64,000 bases of DNA, from the NCBI RefSeq assembly GCF_000152885.1, contig NZ_CH672404.1, forward strand, positions 9,140-73,139. The letters are read 5' to 3'. This stretch comes from Idiomarina baltica OS145. GTDB taxonomy: Bacteria > Pseudomonadota > Gammaproteobacteria > Enterobacterales > Alteromonadaceae. A program made the translations under genes and the position numbers. The notes under the pieces were generated by a model, which worked only from the letters and a program-made list of their open reading frames with translations, did no database searches and was not told the DNA's origin. Every line of letters starts with the position of its first letter. The stretch's first letter is position 1. Of this stretch, positions 17,546-26,029 are shown in pieces.

Positions 17546-18730
17546 CTATCTCGAACTCGTGTTTTTCGACACGGCGGGGATCACCCAATCGTTAATCTGC
17601 ACATTGGTTAATACATCTGTATTGTCGAGAGAGGCGACTGCACTATCAGGCTGCACCTGTTCAACCGTAACGGTAAAACGACTGACCTGCCAGCGCTGAC
17701 GAAAATGCCCCTGCGCGTCGACATAGTTGCTAGGATGAACCACCTTTAATGTGTCACCGACCTTCACCCCATGCGATGAGCCCAGGTTGACCTGGATCTT
17801 TTGCCGGTCATGCCAAACAACTCGACCACGCGTGGGTTTACACTGCACTTGCATCTGTATCCCTGTCGCCAGCTCTTCTAAGGATGAGGCAAGTGAGACA
17901 CCAAATGGTGCGTTCCAAAACGTATTAGTCGCGACATCAACCTGAGCATTACGCGAGAACGTCCAAGGTTCAGCATCCTCGACGCGTGCGCGAGTAATGA
18001 GTTCGCCACTCATTGCGTCGAGCAAATACAGGGTGAGAGAAAAATGCCGTGTTGGTTGCTGATCGAATACGCCCAAGAATGCGTTGTTTTCGGTCACCGA
18101 AAGGTCGTCAAAAATACCTAAAATGACAAATTGACTGTCATTGGCGTACCCAATCTGGCGTCCGATACGACCGACTTCATTTAAGTTAAGTCCATCCAGT
18201 GCTGCCTGAAGTCCGGCATGACGTTTTAATGTATGAGTGACAAAAAGTTGCTCGCTTTGTCGAGCGATATCCCGTGCAAGATGCTGAGCCGCCACTTCAC
18301 CCAAGTCCCACACCTGTCCGTACGCAGCATGTTCACGATTCGAAAATTCGAATGGGGCAATAGTGACACCGGCTTTGTAGCGTTGACCAGCACAACTGTC
18401 CTGATTAGACCAAATCTCGGTTTGAACGAGCACGAATACGCGACCATCTCGGGTTTCTTCACGCAAGACTTCAACTCGTTCAAGCTCTCCGGAAGCCGCG
18501 AGTTCAGTTTCTTGGTTTTGTATGACACCGTTAACAACCAGTTGATTCGAACGAATCGTACTTCCGGTCATCATCAACGCTTGCTGGAGTGCGTTCTCAA
18601 TCGCCTGATCCCGAGCTGCCTGAGTATCTCCTCCCACAATGCGAGCACTACCTTCCACCTCAATGACACGGGCAAACACAGGGAGTGTCATAATTCCGAC
18701 GATAATGCCAATAATCAACGTACGCAGCAT
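17546..18730 (-). CDS. flgT: Flagellar assembly protein FlgT
   Basis: The 394-aa periplasmic protein forms the H-ring around the basal body in Vibrio-type polar flagella. Signal peptide to about VFARVIEVEG. The mature N-terminus (EGSARIVGGDTQAARDQAIENALQQALMMTGS) is the characteristic FlgT N-terminal domain; a middle domain (YKAGVTIAPFEF) and a C-terminal SH3-like domain (VQVNLGSSHGVKVGDTLKV type) follow. The start is the ATG at 18730, six bases after AAAGGT; an in-frame TTG six codons upstream has no Shine-Dalgarno. It is the last gene of a flgM-flgN-flgP-flgT operon. Confidence 0.88.
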   Translation of the reverse strand: MLRTLIIGIIVGIMTLPVFARVIEVEGSARIVGGDTQAARDQAIENALQQALMMTGSTIRSNQLVVNGVIQNQETELAASGELERVEVLREETRDGRVFVLVQTEIWSNQDSCAGQRYKAGVTIAPFEFSNREHAAYGQVWDLGEVAAQHLARDIARQSEQLFVTHTLKRHAGLQAALDGLNLNEVGRIGRQIGYANDSQFVILGIFDDLSVTENNAFLGVFDQQPTRHFSLTLYLLDAMSGELITRARVEDAEPWTFSRNAQVDVATNTFWNAPFGVSLASSLEELATGIQMQVQCKPTRGRVVWHDRQKIQVNLGSSHGVKVGDTLKVVHPSNYVDAQGHFRQRWQVSRFTVTVEQVQPDSAVASLDNTDVLTNVQINDWVIPAVSKNTSSR

Positions 18731-18796
18731 AGAAAAACCTTTAATCAATGACCCTCAAGGGCTGTGTGATTAAAGTAAGCAAGAATTAGACCAGAA

Positions 18797-19264
18797 TTAG
18801 TAGTAGACCACACGTTTAATGGTTTGCTTACGACTCGTACTCTCGTACAACTGATGCACCTTCGCAAAATCAAGACGCAGCTCAGTGGCATAATAATCGC
18901 CTACTGTGTAGGTTCGTACAACCTCAGCTCCGCGGATAACACCATCAACCGATGCTTGAAATTGGTCGTTGCCCAGCGACCAGTTTTGCACTGAGGTATT
19001 GCCGGAAATACGTTGACCATAAACTTGCTCGGCGAGCTCGCGATAGGCTTCGAGCTTGGATGCGCGCATTGCGGCGAGGTCTTTATGTTGAGGCGTTTCG
19101 CCAGGTTGCGCATCGATGGGGGCAAACCCCGTTGCCGTTAACACAGGAAAAGTATCGGGTGTTTTAGTTTCCCACTCAACGTATTGTTGGTCATGCACTA
19201 AACTACAACCGGATAGCGCCACCAACGTAGAAAATACGAACGCAATTGATGCTGACCGCTTCAT
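18797..19264 (-). CDS. flgP: Flagellar outer-membrane lipoprotein FlgP
   Basis: The 155-aa lipoprotein has a lipobox LSGC at the signal peptide end (Cys ~20). The LPP20-like domain carries LTATGFAPIDAQPG, AAMRASKLEAYRELAEQVYGQRISGNTSVQNW and VDGVIRGAEVVRTYTVGD. FlgP forms outer-membrane disc or ring structures around sheathed or polar flagella in Vibrio and Campylobacter. The start is ATG 19264 with GAGG seven bases before; the longer upstream frame lacks one. It is co-oriented with flgN upstream and flgT downstream (66-bp gap). Confidence 0.87.
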   Translation of the reverse strand: MKRSASIAFVFSTLVALSGCSLVHDQQYVEWETKTPDTFPVLTATGFAPIDAQPGETPQHKDLAAMRASKLEAYRELAEQVYGQRISGNTSVQNWSLGNDQFQASVDGVIRGAEVVRTYTVGDYYATELRLDFAKVHQLYESTSRKQTIKRVVYY

Positions 19265-19327
19265 ACAAACCTCGTTAGAACCCATAAAGGATGATTACAA
19301 AGGTTAACGGCAACAGCGTAGAATTCT

Positions 19328-19732
19328 TTAGCGAATACGACCTTTAGAATCGTAAGTGACGGTATCGCCGCGGGCTTGGGAGGCATGACGAATAATCGTT
19401 TGCTTAAGCTGCTCGATATTAGAGAGTGTGCGGTTAACAACCTGCTCGTTAACATCGCTTTGCTGTTTTACACGCGCCAGTAAGTCATTAATGGTTCGCA
19501 TTTGAGCAGCAAGCTCGTCGTCAGATTGAAGTAACGATTTATCAGGATGTTGCGCGATAAATGCGTCGTACTCTTGTAGTTGCTCAACAAGCGTCGCTTT
19601 GATGTCTGTCAATTCGGCTACGCGCGCATGCTCGCGCTCAACTACGGCGGTCAATTCATGGTGCTGACACTCGCGCAACTGTTCGAGCGTTTGTGTCATT
19701 AAATCGAGAACTTCAGTTAATGGGGTAGACAT
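19328..19732 (-). CDS. flgN: Flagellar export chaperone FlgN
   Basis: The 134-aa all-helical, coiled-coil-rich protein has the FlgN profile: N-terminal LTEVLDLMTQTLEQLRECQHHELTAVVERE and a later KQQSDVNEQVVNRTLSNIEQL. FlgN keeps the hook-filament junction proteins FlgK and FlgL (both encoded in this window) export-competent. It lies 17 bp downstream of flgM, the usual pairing. Confidence 0.86.
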   Translation of the reverse strand: MSTPLTEVLDLMTQTLEQLRECQHHELTAVVEREHARVAELTDIKATLVEQLQEYDAFIAQHPDKSLLQSDDELAAQMRTINDLLARVKQQSDVNEQVVNRTLSNIEQLKQTIIRHASQARGDTVTYDSKGRIR

Positions 19733-19749
19733 AAATGTATTACTGCGCC

Positions 19750-20085
19750 CTATGATTGTTTATCAGTATCAATGGAGTCGCCGAATAAGTCACCCTCAAA
19801 CTGTGCCAGTTTTGACGCTAGGCGCTCAACGTCTACTTTATAGGAGCCGTTTTCGATTGCCGCTTTAATGCGGTCTACTTTCGCTTGATCGATGCCGCTA
19901 CTGTTCATTGCTTTTTCCTGTAAAGCATTGATGTTTTTCGCTTCCGATGTCAACGACACCGACTCAGCACTTTTTTGCGTTGCGCTGTCGGTCTGACCAT
20001 TACTGTTGCTAGACACTTGACGTTGTGTCTGTTTGGTGTCAATCGTATTGTTCTTAACACCGTTATTGTTGATATTAATTGCCAT
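19750..20085 (-). CDS. flgM: Anti-sigma-28 factor FlgM
   Basis: The 111-aa protein has a disordered, Asn/Gln/Ser-rich N-terminal half and a C-terminal FliA-binding region: SVSLTSEAKNINALQEKAMNSSGIDQAKVDRIKAAIENGSYKVDVERLASKL. It holds FliA (encoded at 56.9 kb) inactive until it is exported through the completed hook-basal body. A sigma-28 promoter upstream gives autoregulation. It is the first gene of flgMNPT. Slightly longer than the ~97-aa enteric protein. Confidence 0.9.
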   Translation of the reverse strand: MAININNNGVKNNTIDTKQTQRQVSSNSNGQTDSATQKSAESVSLTSEAKNINALQEKAMNSSGIDQAKVDRIKAAIENGSYKVDVERLASKLAQFEGDLFGDSIDTDKQS

Positions 20086-20119
20086 GATGAAACCTCATTA
20101 ACTATACGTTCTCGATTTG

Positions 20120-20146
20120 CTATCGGCGTCGCGACACATAACTTTA
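20120..20146 (-). promoter_or_regulatory. Sigma-28 promoter of flgMNPT
   Basis: On the minus strand: TAAA (20146-20143), 15 bases, GCCGATAG (20127-20120). One mismatch to the FliA consensus, 34 bp ahead of the flgM start. Confidence 0.82.
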
Positions 20147-20178
20147 GCTGAAAGTATAAAAAAACTACGTATATTTAC

Positions 20179-20880
20179 CTACAAATTGACGGTAACTTCG
20201 TTTAAACCGGTCACTATCGCCTCTAACGACTTGTTTGAACGGACATTTTTCACGGCAACCGACTCACCTTGCAAGCCATCAGCAAGCGCTTCACCCGTCG
20301 CGGTAATTTTTAACGCTTTACTCTTAGCCACTATTGTAACCTGTTCTCCCTCGCATACAAGACATGTGTCACGCGCCTCAATGGCCTTACCCGCCGCAAC
20401 TCGACGCTTAGTTCGCGAGCCAATCAGCAACTGATTATCTTCAAACAGGTTAGCACGCACTTGACTGACATCGACCTCCACTTGGGTTAAGTCGGAGGCG
20501 GCAATTAAGTGCCCCGGTTGCATCGGCGTCGCGGCTGCCCAAACGGTCTTGTAGCGATAAATACGGACGGGCACGTAAGTGCGCCACGCCGGTTGCGACT
20601 GGCATTTAATTTCTACCGTGGTATAACGTTCCAAAGAAGAGTTACGCGCGAAGTCAACTTGAGGTTCGTGGGCACACAGTTTGGGCGTCATACGTGGATC
20701 AAGTGAATTCGCTACAACTTCAACCCGACCGCTATCGGGTTGGACAATTTGTTGGTTTACAAAATTATCCGCCATGGCTTGTAACTGTTTATAGTTGTAA
20801 GTGTCGGAATCCGCCATGGCGACCGATGAGGTCAATATGAGAAAAATCGAACTGATTATCTGCAAGGTTCGTACTATCAT
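20179..20880 (-). CDS. flgA: Flagellar P-ring chaperone FlgA
   Basis: The 233-aa periplasmic protein has a signal peptide ending near VAMADS. The C-terminal SAF-type domain shows MQPGHLIAASDLTQVEVD, LIGSRTKRRVAAGKAIEARD and a final GEALADGLQGESVAVKNVRSNKSLEAIVTG, as in FlgA. It helps FlgI assemble the P ring. The start at 20880 (ATG) follows GGAG; the upstream in-frame extension is shadow. It is divergent from cheV across ~160 bp. The sigma-28 promoter of flgM is downstream of it, so flgA needs its own promoter, which I could not identify. Confidence 0.88.
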   Translation of the reverse strand: MIVRTLQIISSIFLILTSSVAMADSDTYNYKQLQAMADNFVNQQIVQPDSGRVEVVANSLDPRMTPKLCAHEPQVDFARNSSLERYTTVEIKCQSQPAWRTYVPVRIYRYKTVWAAATPMQPGHLIAASDLTQVEVDVSQVRANLFEDNQLLIGSRTKRRVAAGKAIEARDTCLVCEGEQVTIVAKSKALKITATGEALADGLQGESVAVKNVRSNKSLEAIVTGLNEVTVNL

Positions 20881-20892
20881 ACCAACTCCGTT

Positions 20893-20920
20893 TAAAGTTT
20901 TTGGTGACTCAGGCCGACAA
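20893..20920 (+). promoter_or_regulatory. Candidate sigma-28 promoter toward cheV
   Basis: TAAAGTTT (20893-20900) is a full -35 match. GCCGACAA (20913-20920) differs at one base from GCCGATAA. The spacer is one base longer than optimal (16 from TAAA). It lies 119 bp before the cheV start. Confidence 0.45.
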
Positions 20921-21039
20921 CAACCGTAATGGGTTGTTTTAGTCGTCAATCGATTGACACAGCCGCCTGAGAAAGACGCTTAACGGTATTGCAAGCAAAG
21001 AACATGCCAGCGCATGAAGCGCGGCAAACAGGAGCACAC

Positions 21040-21987
21040 ATGGCCAGTATCCTCGACTCGGTGAATCAACGTACACAAATGGTGGGTCAAAACCGCCTTG
21101 AACTGCTGCTATTTCGATTAGCAGGAAATCAACGGTTTGGCATCAACGTATTTAAAGTACGCGAAGTGTTACCCTGTCCACGCCTGACATCGATTCCTCG
21201 CCGTAATCGACTCGTGCGAGGTGTCGCGCATATTCGGGGACAAGCGATCTCCATCATTGATTTGAGTATGGCGACTGGCGGACCTGCAATTACCGATGTT
21301 GAAAATCGCTTTATTATCATTGCCGAGTACAACCGGACCGTACAGGGGTTCCTGGTCGGGGGCGTTGATCGCATTATCAATATCAACTGGGAAAACATCA
21401 TGCCGCCGCCGAAGGGTACTGGGCGAGATGCTTATTTGACGGCCGTCACCGAGATAGAAGAAAAGCTCGTCGAGATTATTGACGTCGAACGGATTCTAGC
21501 CGACATCACGCCAGTCAATACGGATGTTAGTGACGAAGTTAAAAATCAACCGATTAATGTCTCGAAAGACAACCTGACGATTTTAATAACCGATGATTCC
21601 GCAGTGGCTCGTGGACAAATAAAGCGAGCGCTCGAATCATTGGAGATTCCACTGGAAGTTAAAAAGAACGGTAAAGAAGCGTTGGATTGGTTGAAAGAAA
21701 AAGCGCAAGAGGTGTCGGGTGATGTGCATCCACATGTTCCTGTTATCGTTTCCGATGTCGAAATGCCTGTTATGGATGGCTACACCTTAACCGCAGAAAT
21801 AAAAGCCGATCCCCAATTGGCTGCGGTTCGTGTTATTCTACACACGTCGCTCAGTGGTGTGTTTAACCAAGCGATGGTTAAAAAAGTCGGTGCCGACGAT
21901 TTCATCGCTAAATTTCATCCGGATGAACTCGCTTCGGCAGTTAAAAAGTGGCTCAATGAAGAGAATATTGTCGCTGATGTCGATTAA
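21040..21987 (+). CDS. cheV: Chemotaxis coupling/response protein CheV
   Basis: The 315-aa protein combines a CheW-like domain (residues ~20-160: ELLLFRLAGNQRFGINVFKVREVLPCP, VRGVAHIRGQAISIIDL) with a receiver domain (~180-315: ITDDSAVARGQIKRAL, phosphoacceptor Asp in IVSDVEMPVMDGY, Thr/Ser in LHTSLSG, Lys in FIAKFHPDE). It couples receptors to CheA and can be phosphorylated to adjust signalling. The ATG at 21040 follows AGGAG; the 17 preceding in-frame codons are dropped. It is followed by cheR, the usual order upstream of flgB in polar-flagellated gammaproteobacteria. Confidence 0.93.
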   Translation: MASILDSVNQRTQMVGQNRLELLLFRLAGNQRFGINVFKVREVLPCPRLTSIPRRNRLVRGVAHIRGQAISIIDLSMATGGPAITDVENRFIIIAEYNRTVQGFLVGGVDRIININWENIMPPPKGTGRDAYLTAVTEIEEKLVEIIDVERILADITPVNTDVSDEVKNQPINVSKDNLTILITDDSAVARGQIKRALESLEIPLEVKKNGKEALDWLKEKAQEVSGDVHPHVPVIVSDVEMPVMDGYTLTAEIKADPQLAAVRVILHTSLSGVFNQAMVKKVGADDFIAKFHPDELASAVKKWLNEENIVADVD

Positions 21988-22003
21988 TGGATTAATGCAG
22001 TAA

Positions 22004-22843
22004 ATGACGAGTAATAAAGAACTCAACACAGCAGAGTATCAAGAGTTTAGACAATTTTTAGAGCATCAATGCGGGATCGTATTAGGTGACAACAAACTGT
22101 ATCTAGTTAAAAGCCGGCTATCACCGTTGATGAGCCGCTTTAGTATCGACTCGCTGTCAGAACTCGTCAAACGCTCAATGAAAATCAGCGAACGCGCTTT
22201 ACGATCCGCCGTGATTGATGCAATGACCACGAACGAAACGCTCTGGTTTCGAGACAGTTACCCATTTGAAATCCTCGCCAATCGCATTTTCGACGTGTAT
22301 AAAAATGAAACCAGGCCGTTAAAAATTTGGTCGTCCGCTTGTTCAAGCGGCCAAGAGCCTTATTCTATCGCGATGACATACCTCGAATATAAAGCGCGCA
22401 ACCCCGGTGCGCTAAAAGGCGGGATTAAAATCACTGCGACTGACATATCAAATAAGGTACTTGAACAATGTGCCAAAGCTGAATATGACAGTTTAGCTAT
22501 CGTCCGAGGTTTATCTCCCGAACGACGTAAGCGATTTTTTGAAGACGGCGCTAAGCCCGGCGTTGCCGTACTTAAAAATGAAGTGAAGCAGTTTGTTCAG
22601 TTTCGTCATTTAAACTTGCTCGACAGCTATGCCTTGCTTGGCAAGTTTGATGTTATTTTTTGCCGAAATGTATTGATTTACTTTTCGGCGGCAATTAAAC
22701 GGCAAATCATTGCCCAATTTAAGCAATCCCTCAATCCTAACGGCTACTTGTTTCTTGGTGCGTCTGAGTCGATATCTGGCTTAACTGACGACTTTGACAT
22801 GATCCGCTGTAACCCCGGCATTATATACCAGCGCAAAAATTAA
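22004..22843 (+). CDS. cheR: Chemotaxis methyltransferase CheR
   Basis: The 279-aa enzyme methylates glutamates of chemoreceptors using SAM. The N-terminal helical domain (YQEFRQFLEHQCGIVLGDNKLYLVKSRL) and the catalytic domain (MTTNETLWFRDSYPFEIL, IWSSACSSGQEPYSIAMTYLE, KITATDISNKVLEQ, FDVIFCRNVLIYF, GYLFLGASESI) are all intact. No C-terminal pentapeptide-binding insertion is evident. It is paired with cheB at 61 kb for adaptation and lies 16 bp behind cheV. The Shine-Dalgarno is weak. Confidence 0.94.
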   Translation: MTSNKELNTAEYQEFRQFLEHQCGIVLGDNKLYLVKSRLSPLMSRFSIDSLSELVKRSMKISERALRSAVIDAMTTNETLWFRDSYPFEILANRIFDVYKNETRPLKIWSSACSSGQEPYSIAMTYLEYKARNPGALKGGIKITATDISNKVLEQCAKAEYDSLAIVRGLSPERRKRFFEDGAKPGVAVLKNEVKQFVQFRHLNLLDSYALLGKFDVIFCRNVLIYFSAAIKRQIIAQFKQSLNPNGYLFLGASESISGLTDDFDMIRCNPGIIYQRKN

Positions 22844-22846
22844 GCT

Positions 22847-22862
22847 TGGCATGAATCGTGCA
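22847..22862 (+). promoter_or_regulatory. Sigma-54 promoter of flgBCDE
   Basis: TGGCAT (22847-22852), 5 bases, GTGCA (22858-22862), close to the -24/-12 consensus TGGCAC-N5-TTGCA with both GG and GC in register. It begins 3 bp after the cheR stop and lies 35 bp before flgB. Confidence 0.82.
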
Positions 22863-22897
22863 TTATGTTTCTCACCTAATACGTGGGAGACAAAATT

Positions 22898-23302
22898 ATG
22901 GCACTCAGCATGGATAAGTTGCTCGGTATTCAGCAATACACGCTGGGTATTCGTACCCAGCGCGCCGAGCTTATTGCAAACAACATTGCCAACGCCGACA
23001 CCCCAGGCTACAAAGCCAAGGGGCTCGACTTTCAACAAGCACTAGCACAAGCCCAACGTGGCATTCAGAGCCACTCACTCGCGCGTACCCACGAAAAGCA
23101 TTTTTCGGTTGAAATCAGCCCACAAGGTCAAGAAAAGTTCCGCGTTCCCTCACAACCGGATACCGGTGATGGCAACACCGTCGATGTGCAAGTGGAACAA
23201 AACTTGTATGCCAAAAACGCATTGGAATACGAAATGACCATGAACTTCCTCAACGGCAAGATCAGTGGTGTCAAAAAAGCGTTAGGCAGTGGCCAAGCAT
23301 AG
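22898..23302 (+). CDS. flgB: Flagellar proximal rod protein FlgB
   Basis: The 134-aa rod protein has the flagellar rod N-terminal motif IANNIANADTPGYKAKGLDFQQAL and C-terminal ALEYEMTMNFLNGKISGVKKAL. ATG 22898 is chosen over the in-frame GTG at 22883 because GGGAGA lies nine bases before the ATG. First gene of flgBCDE. Confidence 0.94.
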   Translation: MALSMDKLLGIQQYTLGIRTQRAELIANNIANADTPGYKAKGLDFQQALAQAQRGIQSHSLARTHEKHFSVEISPQGQEKFRVPSQPDTGDGNTVDVQVEQNLYAKNALEYEMTMNFLNGKISGVKKALGSGQA

Positions 23303-23312
23303 GAACTAACCC

Positions 23313-23765
23313 ATGAGTCTATTCAACATTTTTAACATCAGTGGATCGGCAATGAGCGCACAGTCCGTGCGCTTAAATACAACCGCCAGCAATTTAGCGA
23401 ATGCTAACTCGGTAAGCAGCAGTATCGACGAAACCTACCGCGCGCGAAGCCCGATCTTTGCGGCAGCACTATCGGATGCAAGCGGCAAATACCACGGCAC
23501 CGAGCTGACCAACCAAACTCAAGCCGGCCAGTCGGCAGGGGTCAAGGTCTTAGGCGTCGTGGAAAGCGATAAACCGCTGCAAATCGAATACGCCCCTAAC
23601 CATCCGATGGCGGATAAAAACGGGTACATCTATCGCTCCAACGTCAACACGATGGAAGAAATGGCAAACATGATTTCCGCCTCACGCTCGTATCAAACGA
23701 ACGTACAAGTTGCGGATACTGCAAAAACCATGACTCAGCGCTTGTTGCGCTTAGGTCAAGGCTAA
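23313..23765 (+). CDS. flgC: Flagellar rod protein FlgC
   Basis: The 150-aa protein has an N-terminal rod motif (NISGSAMSAQSVRLNTTASNLANANS) and a C-terminal motif (NVNTMEEMANMISASRSYQTNVQVADTAKTM). Length is normal for FlgC. Ten bases separate it from flgB. Confidence 0.95.
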   Translation: MSLFNIFNISGSAMSAQSVRLNTTASNLANANSVSSSIDETYRARSPIFAAALSDASGKYHGTELTNQTQAGQSAGVKVLGVVESDKPLQIEYAPNHPMADKNGYIYRSNVNTMEEMANMISASRSYQTNVQVADTAKTMTQRLLRLGQG

Positions 23766-23778
23766 CAGGAGATAACCG

Positions 23779-24462
23779 ATGGACGGTGTAAGCAATAACT
23801 CTTATATCGATAGCATGCGCTGGCGACGAGAAGAAGGGGCAGAAGCCGCGGACCCGTCGGAACAGCAAAAGCTCGAGCAGGAGGACTTTTTTAAGCTACT
23901 GACCGAACAGCTCAACATGCAAGACCCGACGAAGCCCGTCGACAATGATCAAATGATCTCACAGATGACGAGCTTCTCAATGGCCGAAGGCATTAGTCAG
24001 CTTTCCAGTCAGTTTACTCAGTTTACCCAAAACATGAGTTCAAATCAGGCGCTGCAGGCATCGACCATGGTGGGCCGCGATGTGCTGGTGCCATCCAACA
24101 AAACCTTTGTTGAGTCGGGCGGAACTGCGACCGGCGCCATTGCGCTTGAGCAATCCGGCTATGGGACGAAGGTCACCATCAAAGATAAAGTGGGTCAGGT
24201 GGTTGATGTCATTGACCTCGGCGATATGTCGCAAGGGCTTCATGACTTTAGCTGGGATGGCACTAACTCAGCAGGCGAACCGGTCCCCGAAGGCGTGTAT
24301 AGCATGACAGCACAAAGCACGATGGGGGGTGAGCGGGTCGAAGTGCCATTACAAATGCGTGCCAAAGTTCAAAGCGTCAGCATGGGCAACGGCGAGGGAG
24401 TTGTACTTAACCTCAAAGGCCTAGGCGGCATCAAATTTAATCAAGTTTCAGAGATAAGCTAA
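23779..24462 (+). CDS. flgD: Flagellar hook-capping protein FlgD
   Basis: The 227-aa scaffold for hook polymerisation has the conserved N-terminal export/capping motif FFKLLTEQLNMQDPTKPVDNDQMISQMTSFSMAEGISQL, followed by a FlgD Ig-like (FlgD_ig) region with FSWDGTNSAGEPVPEGVYSMTAQ. It lies between flgC and flgE with short gaps. Confidence 0.94.
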   Translation: MDGVSNNSYIDSMRWRREEGAEAADPSEQQKLEQEDFFKLLTEQLNMQDPTKPVDNDQMISQMTSFSMAEGISQLSSQFTQFTQNMSSNQALQASTMVGRDVLVPSNKTFVESGGTATGAIALEQSGYGTKVTIKDKVGQVVDVIDLGDMSQGLHDFSWDGTNSAGEPVPEGVYSMTAQSTMGGERVEVPLQMRAKVQSVSMGNGEGVVLNLKGLGGIKFNQVSEIS

Positions 24463-24477
24463 CAAGCGAGGTGACTT

Positions 24478-25878
24478 ATGTCATTCAATATAGCACTTAG
24501 CGGGATTTCATCCGCTCAAAAAGATCTGGATGTCACCGCGAACAACGTGGCGAACGTTCGTACGACTGGCTTTAAAGGTTCGCGCGCAGAGTTCGCCGAC
24601 GTCTTTGCCAACAATATTTTCAGTGGCTCCGACCAACAGACCGGTAACGGCTCTGCGACCGCCTCTGTTGCGCAACAGTTCAGCCAGGGCACGCTTAACT
24701 TTACCCAGAACTCACTGGATATGGCGATAAGCGGTAATGGCTTCTTCGCGACCACATCAGGTATCGCGCAGCAAGACTTTACCTACACTCGTGCCGGCGC
24801 ATTTAAACTTAACGATGACAGCTACATCGTTAACAACCAAGGCCGGTTCTTGCATGGCTTCCCAGTCGATAGTGCCAGCGGTGCAACTCAATCAACGTCA
24901 CTTGCCGCATCCGGACCGATCCGTATTCCCGATTCAGCCGGTGCACCGTCAGCGACCGAAAACCAATACCAATCATTTAACCTTGATGCGCGTGCACCAG
25001 GTATTGATGTTAGCAATGGGTTTAATCCAGAGGATCCGACGTCGTACACCTCGTCCACCTCAACCACAATTTATGACTCCTTAGGTGAGTCGCATGTGAT
25101 GACAACCTACTATGTAAAACGTAACGCGGCAGATGTCGGCGGTCAGGAAAACGTGTGGGATGTTTACAATACAGTCGATGGTCAAATGGTCGACACCAAT
25201 CCATCACAAGGTTATACCGGTGCACCAAGCTATGAGCCTTCACCGGGCGACGGTGTTGATAATACCGTATCGAGCCAGCGTATCGTATTTGACCAAAGCG
25301 GCTCACCGGTGGGCGTGCCAAATCCAGGCGGCTATAACCTCGACAGCGATACTTTCCCACCGGCAAGCATCTCGCTAGCCAATGTGTTAAGTAATGGCGC
25401 CGATACCTCGCAAAACGTACAGATCTTCTACCGCGATCGTCTCGATCAAGGCGGAGACACAGCGCCCACTCAGTTCGCTTCAGATTTTAGCGTCAACCTA
25501 CTTGAACAAGATGGTACAACGGTTGGTCGTTTAACCAACATCGACATTGCGGAAGACGGCCTGATTTCAGCGAGCTACTCAAACGGTGACGTTCAATACT
25601 TAGGCAAAGTAGCGTTAGTGCGTTTTGCCAACGAACAGGGTTTGACCCAGCTCGGTGATGCGTCTTGGTCAGAAAGTCAGTCGTCAGGTATCGCGACCTC
25701 GGGTGAAGCAAACTCAGGCGTATTTGGCACCATCGAAGCTTCGGCACTGGAAAACTCAAACGTTGATTTGACCAAAGAATTGGTTGATCTGATTTCTGCA
25801 CAGCGTAATTTCCAAGCCAACTCACGTTCGCTTGAAATCAATAACAGCTTGCAACAGAACATCTTACAGATTCGTTAA
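24478..25878 (+). CDS. flgE: Flagellar hook protein FlgE
   Basis: The 466-aa hook subunit has an N-terminal motif (ALSGISSAQKDLDVTANNVANVRTTGFKGSRAEFADVF) and a C-terminal helix (ENSNVDLTKELVDLISAQRNFQANSRSLEINNSLQQNILQIR) that pack the hook core. The ~350-residue middle is rich in Ser, Thr, Asp and Gly and is surface-exposed in the family. Last gene of flgBCDE, closed by a strong terminator. Confidence 0.95.
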   Translation: MSFNIALSGISSAQKDLDVTANNVANVRTTGFKGSRAEFADVFANNIFSGSDQQTGNGSATASVAQQFSQGTLNFTQNSLDMAISGNGFFATTSGIAQQDFTYTRAGAFKLNDDSYIVNNQGRFLHGFPVDSASGATQSTSLAASGPIRIPDSAGAPSATENQYQSFNLDARAPGIDVSNGFNPEDPTSYTSSTSTTIYDSLGESHVMTTYYVKRNAADVGGQENVWDVYNTVDGQMVDTNPSQGYTGAPSYEPSPGDGVDNTVSSQRIVFDQSGSPVGVPNPGGYNLDSDTFPPASISLANVLSNGADTSQNVQIFYRDRLDQGGDTAPTQFASDFSVNLLEQDGTTVGRLTNIDIAEDGLISASYSNGDVQYLGKVALVRFANEQGLTQLGDASWSESQSSGIATSGEANSGVFGTIEASALENSNVDLTKELVDLISAQRNFQANSRSLEINNSLQQNILQIR

Positions 25879-25907
25879 TCAATGACGAAGGCTTGAGAGC
25901 ATACAGT

Positions 25908-25933
25908 AAGGCTTGCTTCGGCAAGCCTTTTTT
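25908..25933 (+). terminator. Terminator after flgE
   Basis: AAGGCTTGC / GCAAGCCTT stem with a TTCG loop (25917-25920) and eight T residues. It separates flgBCDE from the flgF promoter. Confidence 0.93.
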
Positions 25934-25971
25934 TATGTTGACCACCTATTTTGTAGGGAATGCCTCTATTT

Positions 25972-25987
25972 TGGCACGAACTCTGCA
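25972..25987 (+). promoter_or_regulatory. Sigma-54 promoter of flgFGHIJ
   Basis: TGGCAC (25972-25977), 5 bases, CTGCA (25983-25987): full -24 match and the -12 GC in register. 42 bp before the flgF start. Confidence 0.86.
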
Positions 25988-26029
25988 TAGCTAGTACCCA
26001 GATGACAAATTTTTGGCTGGAGGTCAGCG

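Noticed and set aside
20980-21016. Sigma-54 site on the minus strand for flgA (TGCAA ... ATGCCA)
   Set aside because: The spacing between halves is nine bases instead of about five, out of register for sigma-54.
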